From positions 806,001-870,000 of the forward strand of contig NZ_CP176502.1 in NCBI RefSeq assembly GCF_046267875.1: 64,000 nt of DNA, written 5' to 3'. The stretch is from Mannheimia glucosida. Lineage in GTDB: Bacteria > Pseudomonadota > Gammaproteobacteria > Enterobacterales > Pasteurellaceae. A program made the position numbers and the translations under genes. The notes under the pieces were generated by a model, which saw nothing but the letters and a program-made list of their open reading frames with translations, had not been told where the DNA came from and searched no databases. Each line of letters begins with the position of its first letter. Position 1 is the first letter of the stretch. Positions 51,216-60,398 of this stretch are shown here, piece by piece.

Positions 51216-51797
51216 ATGCTTGAGAAAATAGAAAAACTTATTGATGAAATCAACAAGTTGCACTTAGCTTTTTCGAAAGACTACTTTGAAACAGGTAAGA
51301 TTGAAAAAGTGAATCTTAAGCATACTTTTGCCAAAGTGCCTACGCCACATATTTTAGCTTATCGTCTTAATTTACACGAATCTATTAATGATTATTTATA
51401 TCGTGCAGATTTAGAGGGAATTTCTTATTTTTACCGAGTAAAAACCTCAGAATCGATTTTAGATAAAATCGAGCGTTTTAAACAGCGTAGTGAAGGTTAT
51501 CCAGTAAATAGCATTCTCAACGATATTTTTGGAGCTCGTATTATTGTTTCTAGTGAAGTGATTCAGCAAGTAATGGAGTCATTAGATTATTGGCAAGAAA
51601 AATATGGACTAAAAAATTGGTATTTGAGAGATAAAGATGAATATGTGGGTATTCATATTTATTTTAAGAATTCAAGTAACTTTTATTATCCTTGGGAATT
51701 GCAAATTTGGGATAAAAAAGACGCTGAAAAGAATATTCAAAGCCATATTAAATACAAACGAAATTTCGTGAATCAAATTTCATATTCACCTTTATGA
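51216..51797 (+). CDS. Small RelA/SpoT-domain protein in the polysaccharide locus
   Basis: 193 residues, no HD hydrolase domain and no regulatory domain. Synthetase-fold features: RVKTSESILDKIERF (Arg74, Lys76, Ser80, Lys84), DIFGARII (Asp103, Arg108), the nucleotide-binding YVGIH (Tyr143, His147; Ser replaced by Gly145 compared with the usual Y-x-S-x-H), WELQIWD (Glu161, Gln163) and HIKYK. It may make (p)ppGpp-like alarmones or act on another nucleotide or RNA target as toxic SAS proteins do. It sits between the initiating phosphotransferase and rmlB and overlaps rmlB by four bases. ATG 51216 preferred over GTG 51207. Confidence 0.78.
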   Translation: MLEKIEKLIDEINKLHLAFSKDYFETGKIEKVNLKHTFAKVPTPHILAYRLNLHESINDYLYRADLEGISYFYRVKTSESILDKIERFKQRSEGYPVNSILNDIFGARIIVSSEVIQQVMESLDYWQEKYGLKNWYLRDKDEYVGIHIYFKNSSNFYYPWELQIWDKKDAEKNIQSHIKYKRNFVNQISYSPL

Positions 51798-52801
51798 TCA
51801 TCCTCATCACTGGCGGAGCCGGTTTTATCGGATCTGCATTAGTTCGCTATCTGATTGAACATACTCCACACACAGTTATCAATGTGGATAAGCTCACCTA
51901 TGCGGGAAATTTAGCCTCATTGGAGAGTATCGCACATCACGAACGCTACCATTTTGAAAAAGCAGATATTTGTGCAAGCGGTCAAATTTCTGAGATTTTT
52001 GGCAAATATCAGCCTGATGTGGTAATGCACTTAGCAGCGGAAAGCCATGTTGATCGCTCTATTTCTGGGGCAGCAGATTTTATTCAAACCAATATTGTCG
52101 GCACTTATACTTTATTAGAGGCAGCGAGAGCCTATTGGGACACATTGCCTGAGCCAAGGAAATCGGCGTTTCGCTTTCTACATATCTCGACCGACGAGGT
52201 CTATGGTGATTTAGCCAAAAGCGAGGAATTATTTACCGAGAAAACCCCTTATAATCCAAGTAGCCCCTATTCGGCATCTAAAGCTGCCAGCGATCATCTG
52301 GCTCGGGCTTGGCATCGCACCTACGGTTTACCGACTGTCATCACCAACTGTTCCAATAATTATGGAGCATACCAATATCCCGAAAAACTGATTCCGTTAA
52401 TGATTTTAAATGCCTTAGAAGGTAAATCCCTACCTGTTTACGGCAACGGCTTGCAGGTCAGAGATTGGCTGTTTGTGGAAGATCATATTCGTGCCCTCTA
52501 TTTGGTGTTGCAAAAAGGGCAAATCGGAGAAACCTACAATATTGGCGGGCATAATGAAAAAACCAATATCGAAGTGGTTCGTTCTATCTGTTCTATTTTG
52601 CAAGAAATGGTGCCAAATAACCCGCTTGTTGTAGGACAATATGCTGATTTAATTACTTATGTGCAAGATCGCCCTGGCCACGATTTCCGCTATGCAATTG
52701 ATACTTCAAAAATCGAAAAGGAACTCGGCTGGAAACCGAAAGAAACTTTTGAAAGTGGCTTGCGTAAAACAGTGGAATGGTATTTGGCAAATCGGAATTA
52801 G
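51794..52801 (+). CDS. rmlB: dTDP-glucose 4,6-dehydratase
   Basis: 335 residues, SDR fold. NAD motif TGGAGFIGSALVRYL, catalytic STDEVYG then YSASKAASDHL with YxxxK. Second enzyme of dTDP-rhamnose or dTDP-fucosamine-type sugar synthesis. rmlA, rmlC and rmlD are not beside it. GC content and uptake-signal content return to normal in this gene. Its ATG overlaps the previous stop. Confidence 0.93.
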   Translation: MIILITGGAGFIGSALVRYLIEHTPHTVINVDKLTYAGNLASLESIAHHERYHFEKADICASGQISEIFGKYQPDVVMHLAAESHVDRSISGAADFIQTNIVGTYTLLEAARAYWDTLPEPRKSAFRFLHISTDEVYGDLAKSEELFTEKTPYNPSSPYSASKAASDHLARAWHRTYGLPTVITNCSNNYGAYQYPEKLIPLMILNALEGKSLPVYGNGLQVRDWLFVEDHIRALYLVLQKGQIGETYNIGGHNEKTNIEVVRSICSILQEMVPNNPLVVGQYADLITYVQDRPGHDFRYAIDTSKIEKELGWKPKETFESGLRKTVEWYLANRN

Positions 52802-52802
52802 T

Positions 52803-52895
52803 AGTAAGAAGCAGAAAAAGAGGAAATATCCCGACATTTATCCTGTGGTAGAAGATGAAGTTACCACCTCGGTTATATTCCCAACTTTCTTCTAT
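52803..52895 (+). pseudogene. 3' remnant of a Uma2-family gene
   Basis: Translated in one frame it reads KYPDIYPVVEDEVTTSV then FPTF, matching the end of the intact Uma2 protein encoded at 54301 (KYIGIQPVAEDEQATSV, FPAL). No start or 5' part is present. It suggests a second Uma2 gene was cut off, probably when rmlB or waaL was rearranged into place. Confidence 0.6.
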
Positions 52896-52902
52896 TGTTT
52901 TA

Positions 52903-54159
52903 TCATATTATCTCTTCGTTCTGTTTGACTAAATGGTAGAGTAAAATTAACACAAAGAAATAGAATAATGAGCCTGAATTATGGGCTAAAAATGATTGGC
53001 TTAGGAAAAAGAATGAATGCGAAATAATATGTACAATGCCTAATATCGCCATACATTTTACCTCTCTATTTTTTGCCTTTAATCGTTTGGCAAAAATAAC
53101 AAATGGAATAATTAAAATAGCCATTAGCGCCATAAAACCAACTACACCTCTTTTCACAAAGGCTTCTAGGTATTGGTTGTGTAAGCTATTAAACCTAAGC
53201 GTTGTTTTTGCCATTTGTTTTGTTTCAATCTGTTTCTTTTTGAATGTTTCATAGCCTGTGCTACCGTGTCCTAATAGCGGTTTTTCACGGATTCCGATAA
53301 GCGCATTTTCCCACATATCAAAACGAGCTCCCAGAGATGAATGTCTATTTCCTTTTTCTAAAAATACGATAATATCATTCTTAGCTGCATTATATCGTTT
53401 TTGTATGCCAAATTCTGGTTTGGAGATAAAAAATGAGAGTGAAGATATAAGTGCTAATAGAATCAGGAAAATAGCTTTCTTATTTAGCTGTCTTAAATTT
53501 AAAAATAGGATAAATAAGAAAGCAAATGGGAATGCAAGCCAGCCGCCTCTTGCTCCTGTTAGAATACTGGCAAATAACCCAAACATGGCAAAAACCAGGT
53601 AGGCAATGCCAGTTTTAATTCTTTTTTTTGAAAGCCAATAAAAGGCAATTGCTATACTAAATAGTGATAATAATATTGCTATGTTCCCCGATTGAATACG
53701 CATTATTTCAGGGAAAGGAAATTTAAGATTTAATATAAACCTCTGATATATTGCTATACAACCAGCTACCAACGCTCCAATCGGTATAAAGTGCAATACA
53801 GTTTCTTTTTTAATCGGGTAAAGTCTAAAGAGGATGATTAAAGGGATAAGCAATAAAATCCGGATAGGATTATCAATTTCACGAATGCCATCGCCATTAA
53901 AAATAGCAGACATTGCAAACGTTAGAAAATAGCCAATAAGCGAGAAAATAAAAAATTTATCCTCTTTATCAAGTAACCACTTTTGTTTTAATTTGAAACG
54001 ATAAAATAAGAAACTAAGTGTAGCGATAATACCTAATGCCATTGGCACATAACTATAACCTTTCTTAAAGGTTAAAACAGTGACAAAAAATGTGGCGACT
54101 AGTACATTATAGAAAAGAGCAATATGTGAGTTGTCTATTTTTTTGAAGTTAAGGTGCAT
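52903..54159 (-). CDS. O-antigen ligase family protein (WaaL-like)
   Basis: About 418 residues, 11-12 membrane helices. Wzy_C/WaaL features: ILTGARGGWLAFPFAFLF, GHGSTGYETFKKKQ and the periplasmic loop FNSLHNQYLEAFVKRGVVG with the conserved His. Attaches undecaprenyl-linked glycan to lipid A core. It runs opposite to the polymer genes. ATG 54159 has AGGAT seven bases upstream; the ATG at 54165 is too close to that site. Confidence 0.82.
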   Translation of the reverse strand: MHLNFKKIDNSHIALFYNVLVATFFVTVLTFKKGYSYVPMALGIIATLSFLFYRFKLKQKWLLDKEDKFFIFSLIGYFLTFAMSAIFNGDGIREIDNPIRILLLIPLIILFRLYPIKKETVLHFIPIGALVAGCIAIYQRFILNLKFPFPEIMRIQSGNIAILLSLFSIAIAFYWLSKKRIKTGIAYLVFAMFGLFASILTGARGGWLAFPFAFLFILFLNLRQLNKKAIFLILLALISSLSFFISKPEFGIQKRYNAAKNDIIVFLEKGNRHSSLGARFDMWENALIGIREKPLLGHGSTGYETFKKKQIETKQMAKTTLRFNSLHNQYLEAFVKRGVVGFMALMAILIIPFVIFAKRLKAKNREVKCMAILGIVHIISHSFFFLSQSFLAHNSGSLFYFFVLILLYHLVKQNEEII

Positions 54160-54300
54160 CGACATATCCTAAAACAATGAAAATTGCTGTCATTTTATAC
54201 TAAGGGTATAAAGGTTATCTATCTCTTTTTTGCGAAAGTTTTTTTGAATTTGAGGGATTATTCGGCATAATATCTTTATATGTTTGATAAAGGAGGAGAT

Positions 54301-54897
54301 ATGAGCTTATTACCTATGAATGAAGTTACCAGTTTAAGCCAATTAGATCCAAACGGAAGTTATACTTACGCGGATTATTTGCTATGGAAATTTAAAGAAC
54401 GGGTAGAGATTATTAAAGGGAAGATTGTGGCAATGTCTCCGGCACCAACTCGTTTTCATCAGCGAATTTCTATGAAGATGACAGCAAAATTTTTAGAGGT
54501 TTTTGACAATCACCAATGCCAGATTTATTCTGCGCCTTTTGACGTTCGGTTTCCCGATGAAAACGGAAAAGTCAAAACTGTAGTGCAGCCTGATCTTTGT
54601 GTAATTTGTGATGTCAGTAAGTTAGATGAAAGAGGCTGTGTAGGGGCACCGGATTTAGTGGTGGAAATCCTTTCTCCGGGTAATACCAAAAGGGAGATGA
54701 AAGATAAATACGAGCTTTACCAGGAACAAGGGGTGAAAGAGTATTGGATTGTTTCTCCCGAAACCCGCACTATTCAGATTTTTGTGTTGGAAAACGGTAA
54801 ATATATCGGTATTCAGCCGGTGGCAGAAGATGAGCAGGCAACATCTGTGGTCTTTCCTGCATTAAGTTTTTCGACCGAGAAATTATTCGAACTGTAG
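54301..54897 (+). CDS. Uma2 family (DUF820) putative endonuclease-fold protein
   Basis: 198 residues, PD-(D/E)xK-like fold. Key residues: VERIIKGKIV-type Glu, QPDLCVICD, APDLVVEILSPGNTKREMKDKYELYQEQGVKEYWIV. The family is abundant in cyanobacteria and of unknown function. ATG 54301 follows AAAGGAGGAGAT. A 3' remnant of a related gene lies 1.4 kb upstream, beyond waaL. Confidence 0.85.
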   Translation: MSLLPMNEVTSLSQLDPNGSYTYADYLLWKFKERVEIIKGKIVAMSPAPTRFHQRISMKMTAKFLEVFDNHQCQIYSAPFDVRFPDENGKVKTVVQPDLCVICDVSKLDERGCVGAPDLVVEILSPGNTKREMKDKYELYQEQGVKEYWIVSPETRTIQIFVLENGKYIGIQPVAEDEQATSVVFPALSFSTEKLFEL

Positions 54898-54958
54898 AAA
54901 GATGCAACATAATGCGGCGGTTTTATGCCACAATACTACTTTACTTATGTAAGTGCTT

Positions 54959-54983
54959 AAGGTAGAATGCACTACCTTTTTTG
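54959..54983 (+). terminator. Terminator between the Uma2 gene and rpsU
   Basis: AAGGTAG pairs with CTACCTT over a short loop, followed by TTTTG. Confidence 0.75.
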
Positions 54984-55044
54984 TTCTATGCCGCCAAAAT
55001 TGTGTGCGGTTTAATTTAATCATATTTTTCTGAGGTGATGGCAT

Positions 55045-55260
55045 ATGCCAGTAATTAAAGTTCGTGAAAATGAATCATTTGACGTAGCATTACGTCGTTT
55101 CAAACGCTCTTGCGAAAAAGCGGGTATCTTAGCTGAAGTTCGTGCTCGTGAATTCTACGAAAAACCAACCACAATTCGTAAACGTGAAAAAGCATCACTT
55201 GCTAAACGTCACGCTAAACGTAACTTCCGTGAGAACGCACGTAACACACGTTTATACTAA
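55045..55260 (+). CDS. rpsU: 30S ribosomal protein S21
   Basis: 71 residues. MPVIKVRENESFDVALRRFK start and ASLAKRHAKRNFRENARNTRLY end are the S21 signature. First of the rpsU-dnaG-rpoD macromolecular synthesis cluster. ATG 55045 after TGAGGTGAT. Confidence 0.98.
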   Translation: MPVIKVRENESFDVALRRFKRSCEKAGILAEVRAREFYEKPTTIRKREKASLAKRHAKRNFRENARNTRLY

Positions 55261-55288
55261 TTAGTTAGGCTGGTTAGCAAAATATATC

Positions 55289-55325
55289 GAAACCGTGATT
55301 CCGTTAGGCTCACGGTTTTGGTGTT
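55289..55325 (+). terminator. Intra-operon terminator between rpsU and dnaG
   Basis: AAACCGTGA pairs with TCACGGTTT with an 11-base loop (about 55290-55318), then TTGGTGTTTTT. It matches the known terminator at this place in E. coli that limits primase. A further imperfect facing uptake-signal pair lies at 55343-55386. Confidence 0.82.
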
Positions 55326-55413
55326 TTTAACGTTTCTATATCAAGCGGTCGTTTTTTGCAAAAAATTTGCAAAATTAATCCGCTTGTATCATTCAAAGAG
55401 CAGGAGGAAATCA

Positions 55414-57162
55414 ATGAAAGGCACAATTCCACGTTCGTTTATTGATGATCTTATCGCTCGTACCGATATTGTTGAGGTCATCAACAGTCGGGTTAAGCTC
55501 AAAAAAGCAGGACGTGATTATCAAGCCTGTTGCCCTTTTCATCACGAAAAAACACCTTCTTTCTCTGTGAGCCAATCCAAGCAGTTTTACCACTGTTTCG
55601 GCTGTGGCGTACACGGTAATGTTATCACCTTTTTGATGGATTACGACAAGCTCGAATTTCCGGAAGCGATTGAAGAACTGGCGGCAATGCACGGGCTGGA
55701 AGTGCCGAGAGAGAATGTGATTCAACGTGACGGCAAGCCTCAAGCTAATTTTAAAACTAAGCGTAATCTTTATGAATTGATGGAGGCAGTGGCGAAGTTC
55801 TATCAACAGAATTTATCGCACCAAATTGAGCCACAAAGCTATTTACAGCAAAGAGGTTTGTCGCCTGAGATTATCGAACGCTTTGAAATCGGTTTTGCTC
55901 CGAATGCCTTTGATGCCGCCCTACGCACTTTTGGGCAATCGTCTGAAGAAACACAAAAATTGCTCGATACGGGTGTTTTGACCAAAAATGATAGCGGTCG
56001 AATTTACGATAAATTTCGCAATCGGGTAATGTTCCCGATTCGGGATAAGCGTGGACGAGTGATTGCCTTTGGTGGGCGAGTGCTGCCGAATGATGAGCAA
56101 GGGGCGAAATATATGAACTCGCCCGAAACGGTGATTTATCATAAAGGCAGTGAGTTATATGGCTTGTATCAAGCACTGAAAGTCAATGAAACGCCGGATT
56201 ATCTATTCGTGGTGGAAGGATATATGGACGTGGTTGCCCTTGCTCAATTTGGGGTGGATAACGCAGTTGCTTCTTTAGGCACGGCAACCACTGGTGAACA
56301 AATTCAGCAAATGTTTCGTTGCACCGAGCAAATTGTCTGTTGTTATGATGGCGATAGAGCCGGCCGAGATGCTGCATGGCGTGCATTAGAAAATGCGTTG
56401 CCTTATTTGCAAGACGGTCGCCAACTGAAATTTATTTTCTTGCCTGATGGAGAAGACCCAGACACCTTTGTTCGTTCTCAAGGTAAAGCTGGATTTGAGC
56501 AATATGTGGCACAGAATGCCAAGCCGTTAAGTGATTTCCTCTTTGACAGTTTGTTGGCTGATGTGGATCTCTCTTCAAAAGAGGGAAAATCAAAGCTCGC
56601 TGCTTTAGCTGTACCATTAATTAACCGTATTCCGGGCGAAATGCTGAGGGTGTATTTACGCAATATTCTAGGGCAAAAATTGGGGATTTTAGACCCAACG
56701 CAGATAGAAGCATTGCTCCCAACGAAAAAAGTGCCGGATAAGCCTTTACATCAAGCAGTCAAAATGAAACGTACGCCAATGCGGCTGTTGATTGCGTTAT
56801 TGATTCAAAATCCGTATTTGGTGAAATTCGTACCCGATGTAAGTGCTTTAGCCTCCTTGAAAGATCCTGGCTTTACATTATTAACCGATATTGTCGCAAC
56901 TTGTCAGCAAAATGCAGGTATCAGTATGGGTGGGCTACTTGAACATTATCGGGAAGATCCCCAATATAAGATTGTTGAAGCCCTCGCAAATTGGGATCAT
57001 TTAGAGTTACCCGAAAATATCGAACGAACATTTATTGACACTCTCGATTTTCTCTACGCCAAATTAGTGGAATTACGCAAAGAAGAGCTAATTGCCAAAG
57101 ACCGAACGGTGGGCTTAACCGATGATGAGAAAAAAGAGTATGCTATTTTGATGTTTCAGTAG
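55414..57162 (+). CDS. dnaG: DNA primase
   Basis: 582 residues. Zinc-binding CCPFHHEKTPSF and FYHCFGCGVHG at the N-terminus, TOPRIM catalytic core VVEGYMDVVALAQFG and CYDGDRAGRDAAW, and a C-terminal helicase-binding domain. Makes RNA primers for replication. ATG 55414 follows CAGGAGGAAATCA; the frame is open up to 55318 through the hairpin region but is not coding there. Confidence 0.95.
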   Translation: MKGTIPRSFIDDLIARTDIVEVINSRVKLKKAGRDYQACCPFHHEKTPSFSVSQSKQFYHCFGCGVHGNVITFLMDYDKLEFPEAIEELAAMHGLEVPRENVIQRDGKPQANFKTKRNLYELMEAVAKFYQQNLSHQIEPQSYLQQRGLSPEIIERFEIGFAPNAFDAALRTFGQSSEETQKLLDTGVLTKNDSGRIYDKFRNRVMFPIRDKRGRVIAFGGRVLPNDEQGAKYMNSPETVIYHKGSELYGLYQALKVNETPDYLFVVEGYMDVVALAQFGVDNAVASLGTATTGEQIQQMFRCTEQIVCCYDGDRAGRDAAWRALENALPYLQDGRQLKFIFLPDGEDPDTFVRSQGKAGFEQYVAQNAKPLSDFLFDSLLADVDLSSKEGKSKLAALAVPLINRIPGEMLRVYLRNILGQKLGILDPTQIEALLPTKKVPDKPLHQAVKMKRTPMRLLIALLIQNPYLVKFVPDVSALASLKDPGFTLLTDIVATCQQNAGISMGGLLEHYREDPQYKIVEALANWDHLELPENIERTFIDTLDFLYAKLVELRKEELIAKDRTVGLTDDEKKEYAILMFQ

Positions 57163-57444
57163 AATTTTAAGCTCGAATAATTCCCCTCTTTAGCAAAGAG
57201 GGGTTAGGGGAGATTTGGCAGAAGTGATGAACGAAGAAAATAATTAATTCTATCTAAAAATAAAAAGAAAGTTATTTATCTCTCTTACTGCACCTCTTTT
57301 TATTGGCAAACCTCTCTGCTCTCATAAGCATCAAAGCGATGCGTAAATTAGAAAAATAGAATTTTTTTGTGAATTTATGAAGTCGAACCAAATTTAGTGA
57401 TATAATCCAATACTATTTTTGCTCGCATAATAAACGGATAGACT
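57163..57444 (+). other. Intergenic region before rpoD with hairpin repeat and promoter
   Basis: A palindrome CCCCTCTTTAGCAAAGAGGGG (about 57183-57203) followed by TTAGGGGAGATTTGGCAG resembles an intergenic repeat I associate with Pasteurellaceae genomes; it may also end dnaG transcripts. A smaller stem GCATC/GATGC lies near 57328-57341. TGATATAAT (57400-57408) is an extended -10 for rpoD, start near 57414, with no clear -35. Confidence 0.5.
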
Positions 57445-59316
57445 ATGGAAAACCAAGCAGATCAACAATTAGAACAGCAATCTCAATTAGAACTTCTGAT
57501 CAGCCAAGGGCGTGAGCAGGGCTATTTAACGCTTTCTGAGGTGCACGACCACTTACCGGAAGAGTTGGTGGATGCGGAGCAGATCGAAGATATTATTCAG
57601 ATGATCAACGATATGGGGATCCAAGTATTAGAAACTGCACCTGATGCAGATGATTTACTACTCGCTGAAAATATCGCCGATGAAGATGTGGTAGAAGAAG
57701 CCACCAAAGTGCTTTCAACCGTAGAATCAGAGTTGGGTAGAACAACCGACCCTGTGCGTATGTATATGCGTGAGATGGGGACAGTTGAGCTTTTAACCCG
57801 TGAAGGTGAGATTGATATCGCTAAACGCATTGAAGAAGGGATTAACGAAGTTCAATGTGCGATTGCGGAATATCCGGAAGCCTTAAGTGGCCTGTTAGCC
57901 TGCTATGCTCAAGTTGAAACCGGTGAAATGCGCCTTTCTGATTTAGTGACAGCATTTGTCGATCCTAATATTTTAGAAGAAGCACCGTTAGAGGATATTG
58001 AGGCTGCTTTAGGTGAAGATGAAGAATCTTCTGATGTGCCTGATGTAGATGACGAAAACGAAGATGAAGACGGTGATAGCAGCTCAGACAGCAGTGATGA
58101 CAGCTCAATTGACCCGGAACTTGCCCGTGAAAAATTTGAAGCCCTACGCAGCCAACACGAAAAAGTGTTATTGGTCATTCAAAAACACGGGCGAACCAGT
58201 AAAAAATCGAAAGAGCAAATTGAAATTTTATCTCATATTTTCCGTGAATTCCGTTTGGTGCCGAAGCAATTTGACTTATTGGTTGCTTCTATGCAAAAAC
58301 TGATGAAACAGGTTCGCACTGAAGAACGTCAAATTCAACGCTATGCAGTGGAATATGCCGGCATGAAAAAAGCGGACTTCTTAAAAGCATTCCAAGGGCA
58401 CGAATTAAGCGAAGCATGGATCGAAAAAGCGATTAATGCAAAGAAAAATGCAGCACCAAAACTTGCCAATTATGTCGATAATATTCGAGTGAATATTGCT
58501 AACTTACAGAATTTGGAGCAAACCTCAGGCTTAACTATCGCCCAAATCCGTGAAATTGGTGGGCGTATTTCCAATGGTGAATTAAAAGCTCGCCGTGCGA
58601 AAAAAGAGATGGTGGAAGCAAACTTGCGTTTGGTGATTTCGATTGCGAAAAAATACACTAACCGTGGCTTGCAGTTCTTAGATTTAATCCAAGAAGGAAA
58701 CATCGGCTTAATGAAAGCGGTGGATAAATTTGAATACCGCCGTGGTTATAAATTCTCGACTTATGCAACTTGGTGGATTCGTCAAGCGATTACCCGTTCG
58801 ATTGCTGACCAAGCCCGTACAATTCGTATTCCGGTGCATATGATTGAAACTATCAACAAACTCAACCGTATTTCACGCCAATGTTTACAAGAAATGGGGC
58901 GTGAGGCAACGCCGGAAGAACTGGCAGAACGTATGGGAATGCCGGAAGATAAAATCCGCAAAGTATTGAAAATTGCCAAAGAGCCGATTTCAATGGAAAC
59001 ACCAATCGGTGACGATGACGATTCACATTTAGGTGATTTTATTCAAGACGAAAGCCTTGAATTGCCATTGGATTCCGCTACTGCAGAAAGCCTGCGTATG
59101 GCAACGAATGAAGTGTTAGAGGGTTTAACCCCACGGGAAGCTAAAGTGTTACGTATGCGTTTTGGTATTGATATGAACACAGACCACACACTCGAAGAAG
59201 TAGGTAAACAATTTGACGTAACTCGTGAACGTATCCGCCAAATTGAGGCGAAAGCACTGCGTAAACTTCGCCACCCAAGCCGTTCGGAAACCTTACGCAG
59301 TTTCTTAGACGACTAA
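57445..59316 (+). CDS. rpoD: RNA polymerase sigma factor RpoD (sigma-70)
   Basis: Housekeeping sigma factor, 623 residues. Region 1.1 at the start (LISQGREQGYLTLSEVHDHLP), an acidic non-conserved insert rich in D/E/S near 195-225, region 2 with YKFSTYATWWIRQAI, region 3, and region 4.2 with VTRERIRQIEAKALRKLRHP. Contains all promoter-reading segments intact. Confidence 0.97.
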   Translation: MENQADQQLEQQSQLELLISQGREQGYLTLSEVHDHLPEELVDAEQIEDIIQMINDMGIQVLETAPDADDLLLAENIADEDVVEEATKVLSTVESELGRTTDPVRMYMREMGTVELLTREGEIDIAKRIEEGINEVQCAIAEYPEALSGLLACYAQVETGEMRLSDLVTAFVDPNILEEAPLEDIEAALGEDEESSDVPDVDDENEDEDGDSSSDSSDDSSIDPELAREKFEALRSQHEKVLLVIQKHGRTSKKSKEQIEILSHIFREFRLVPKQFDLLVASMQKLMKQVRTEERQIQRYAVEYAGMKKADFLKAFQGHELSEAWIEKAINAKKNAAPKLANYVDNIRVNIANLQNLEQTSGLTIAQIREIGGRISNGELKARRAKKEMVEANLRLVISIAKKYTNRGLQFLDLIQEGNIGLMKAVDKFEYRRGYKFSTYATWWIRQAITRSIADQARTIRIPVHMIETINKLNRISRQCLQEMGREATPEELAERMGMPEDKIRKVLKIAKEPISMETPIGDDDDSHLGDFIQDESLELPLDSATAESLRMATNEVLEGLTPREAKVLRMRFGIDMNTDHTLEEVGKQFDVTRERIRQIEAKALRKLRHPSRSETLRSFLDD

Positions 59317-59320
59317 TGAT

Positions 59321-59357
59321 TTCCCCTATGCCTGATGGTATAGGGGATTTTGTTTTA
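59321..59357 (+). terminator. Intrinsic terminator after rpoD
   Basis: TTTCCCCTATGCC pairs with GGTATAGGGGA, loop TGAT, then TTTTGTTTT. Confidence 0.9.
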
Positions 59358-59409
59358 ATCTGTATCACAAGCGGTGATATTTACCGCGTTTTTTACAAAA
59401 GAGGGAGAT

Positions 59410-60393
59410 ATGAAGAAATCATTATTAGCACTTTTAATTAGCTCGGTCTTTGTGATGAGTGGCTGTGAAGATGGTAAAATGACACAAACAGTACTTGAAG
59501 CAGAAAAACAAATTGTTCAGTTGGGTAATGAGTTAAAAAGCACAAAAGATACATTAGAGAAGAAAGATATTGAGCTTACTGAGCTTTCTAACGTTAAAGC
59601 TGAGAACGAAAAACTAAAAGCAGAACTTGAAAAAGCCCAAAAAAATGTGGCATTGCAAGTTGAGATTGTAAAAATCTTCGATAAGAAAGAAGTAATTGAA
59701 TATAACAATGAGAAAAAAGAAGAGTATATGCCTGAAGAAAGCCGCATTGAATCTTTCGTAAGCATTCCAAAAACCAATGTGGAGTGGCTCAATCAGCTTT
59801 TACTTAAAACTATTTACGATCCTAATGAAGAGGCTGGGCGAAAATTGCAAAACCCAACGGAAGATGATTTGAAAAAATATCGTGAAGAAGTTTATCAATC
59901 GTTGGTTGTTAGTGCGAAAGAAGAGCCTGTTATCGGTTATGAAGAAAGTATTCATAGCGATTTTATCGGACAACGCAACAACATTGTAACCTTTAGCGTG
60001 CAGCCTTATAGCTATAGTGGTGGTGCTCACGGCTTGCACTATACTCAGTACATTAATGTAGATTTAAATAAGAAATCTGTTATTCGATTAGATGATTTAG
60101 TGAGTAAGCAAAATCAAGCTAAGCTAAAAGATGCTCTTTGGGAAAGTTATGCAATGTTCCGTGTAGATGAAAATGGCAAATATAACGGATTTGCGGATAA
60201 AAAAGAGTTCCGTATTTCGCCAGAGTTCTATTTCGGAGCATATGGCGTTGTGTTTGTTTATCCGCCTTATGAGTTAGGCCCTTATGCCGAAGGTGATGTA
60301 GAGGTGAATTTGCCTTGGTATTTAGTAAATGAGCTATTTAACAAAGATTACCAACGTGGCGAGAAAGATGGTTTCTTTAAACGGGAAGAGTAG
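59410..60393 (+). CDS. DUF3298-domain lipoprotein
   Basis: 327 residues. Lipoprotein signal with lipobox VMSGC, so Cys19 or nearby is lipidated. Then a coiled coil rich in K/E (about 30-75), and a DUF4163/DUF3298 region with SYSGGAHGLHYTQYINVDL and a C-terminal FGAYGVVFVYPPYELGPYAEG. This domain pair is found in the extracellular part of RsiV and in lysozyme-binding proteins, so a lysozyme or cell-wall-related role is possible but not shown. ATG 59410 follows AGAGGGAGAT. Confidence 0.82.
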   Translation: MKKSLLALLISSVFVMSGCEDGKMTQTVLEAEKQIVQLGNELKSTKDTLEKKDIELTELSNVKAENEKLKAELEKAQKNVALQVEIVKIFDKKEVIEYNNEKKEEYMPEESRIESFVSIPKTNVEWLNQLLLKTIYDPNEEAGRKLQNPTEDDLKKYREEVYQSLVVSAKEEPVIGYEESIHSDFIGQRNNIVTFSVQPYSYSGGAHGLHYTQYINVDLNKKSVIRLDDLVSKQNQAKLKDALWESYAMFRVDENGKYNGFADKKEFRISPEFYFGAYGVVFVYPPYELGPYAEGDVEVNLPWYLVNELFNKDYQRGEKDGFFKREE

Positions 60394-60398
60394 TAGCA

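Noticed and set aside
57183..57203. Palindrome before rpoD as an insertion-sequence end
   Set aside because: No transposase, no target duplication and no second copy seen in the window; kept only as an intergenic hairpin.
58049..58303. Open frame inside rpoD (+) near the acidic insert
   Set aside because: Out-of-frame shadow of the D/E/S-rich region.
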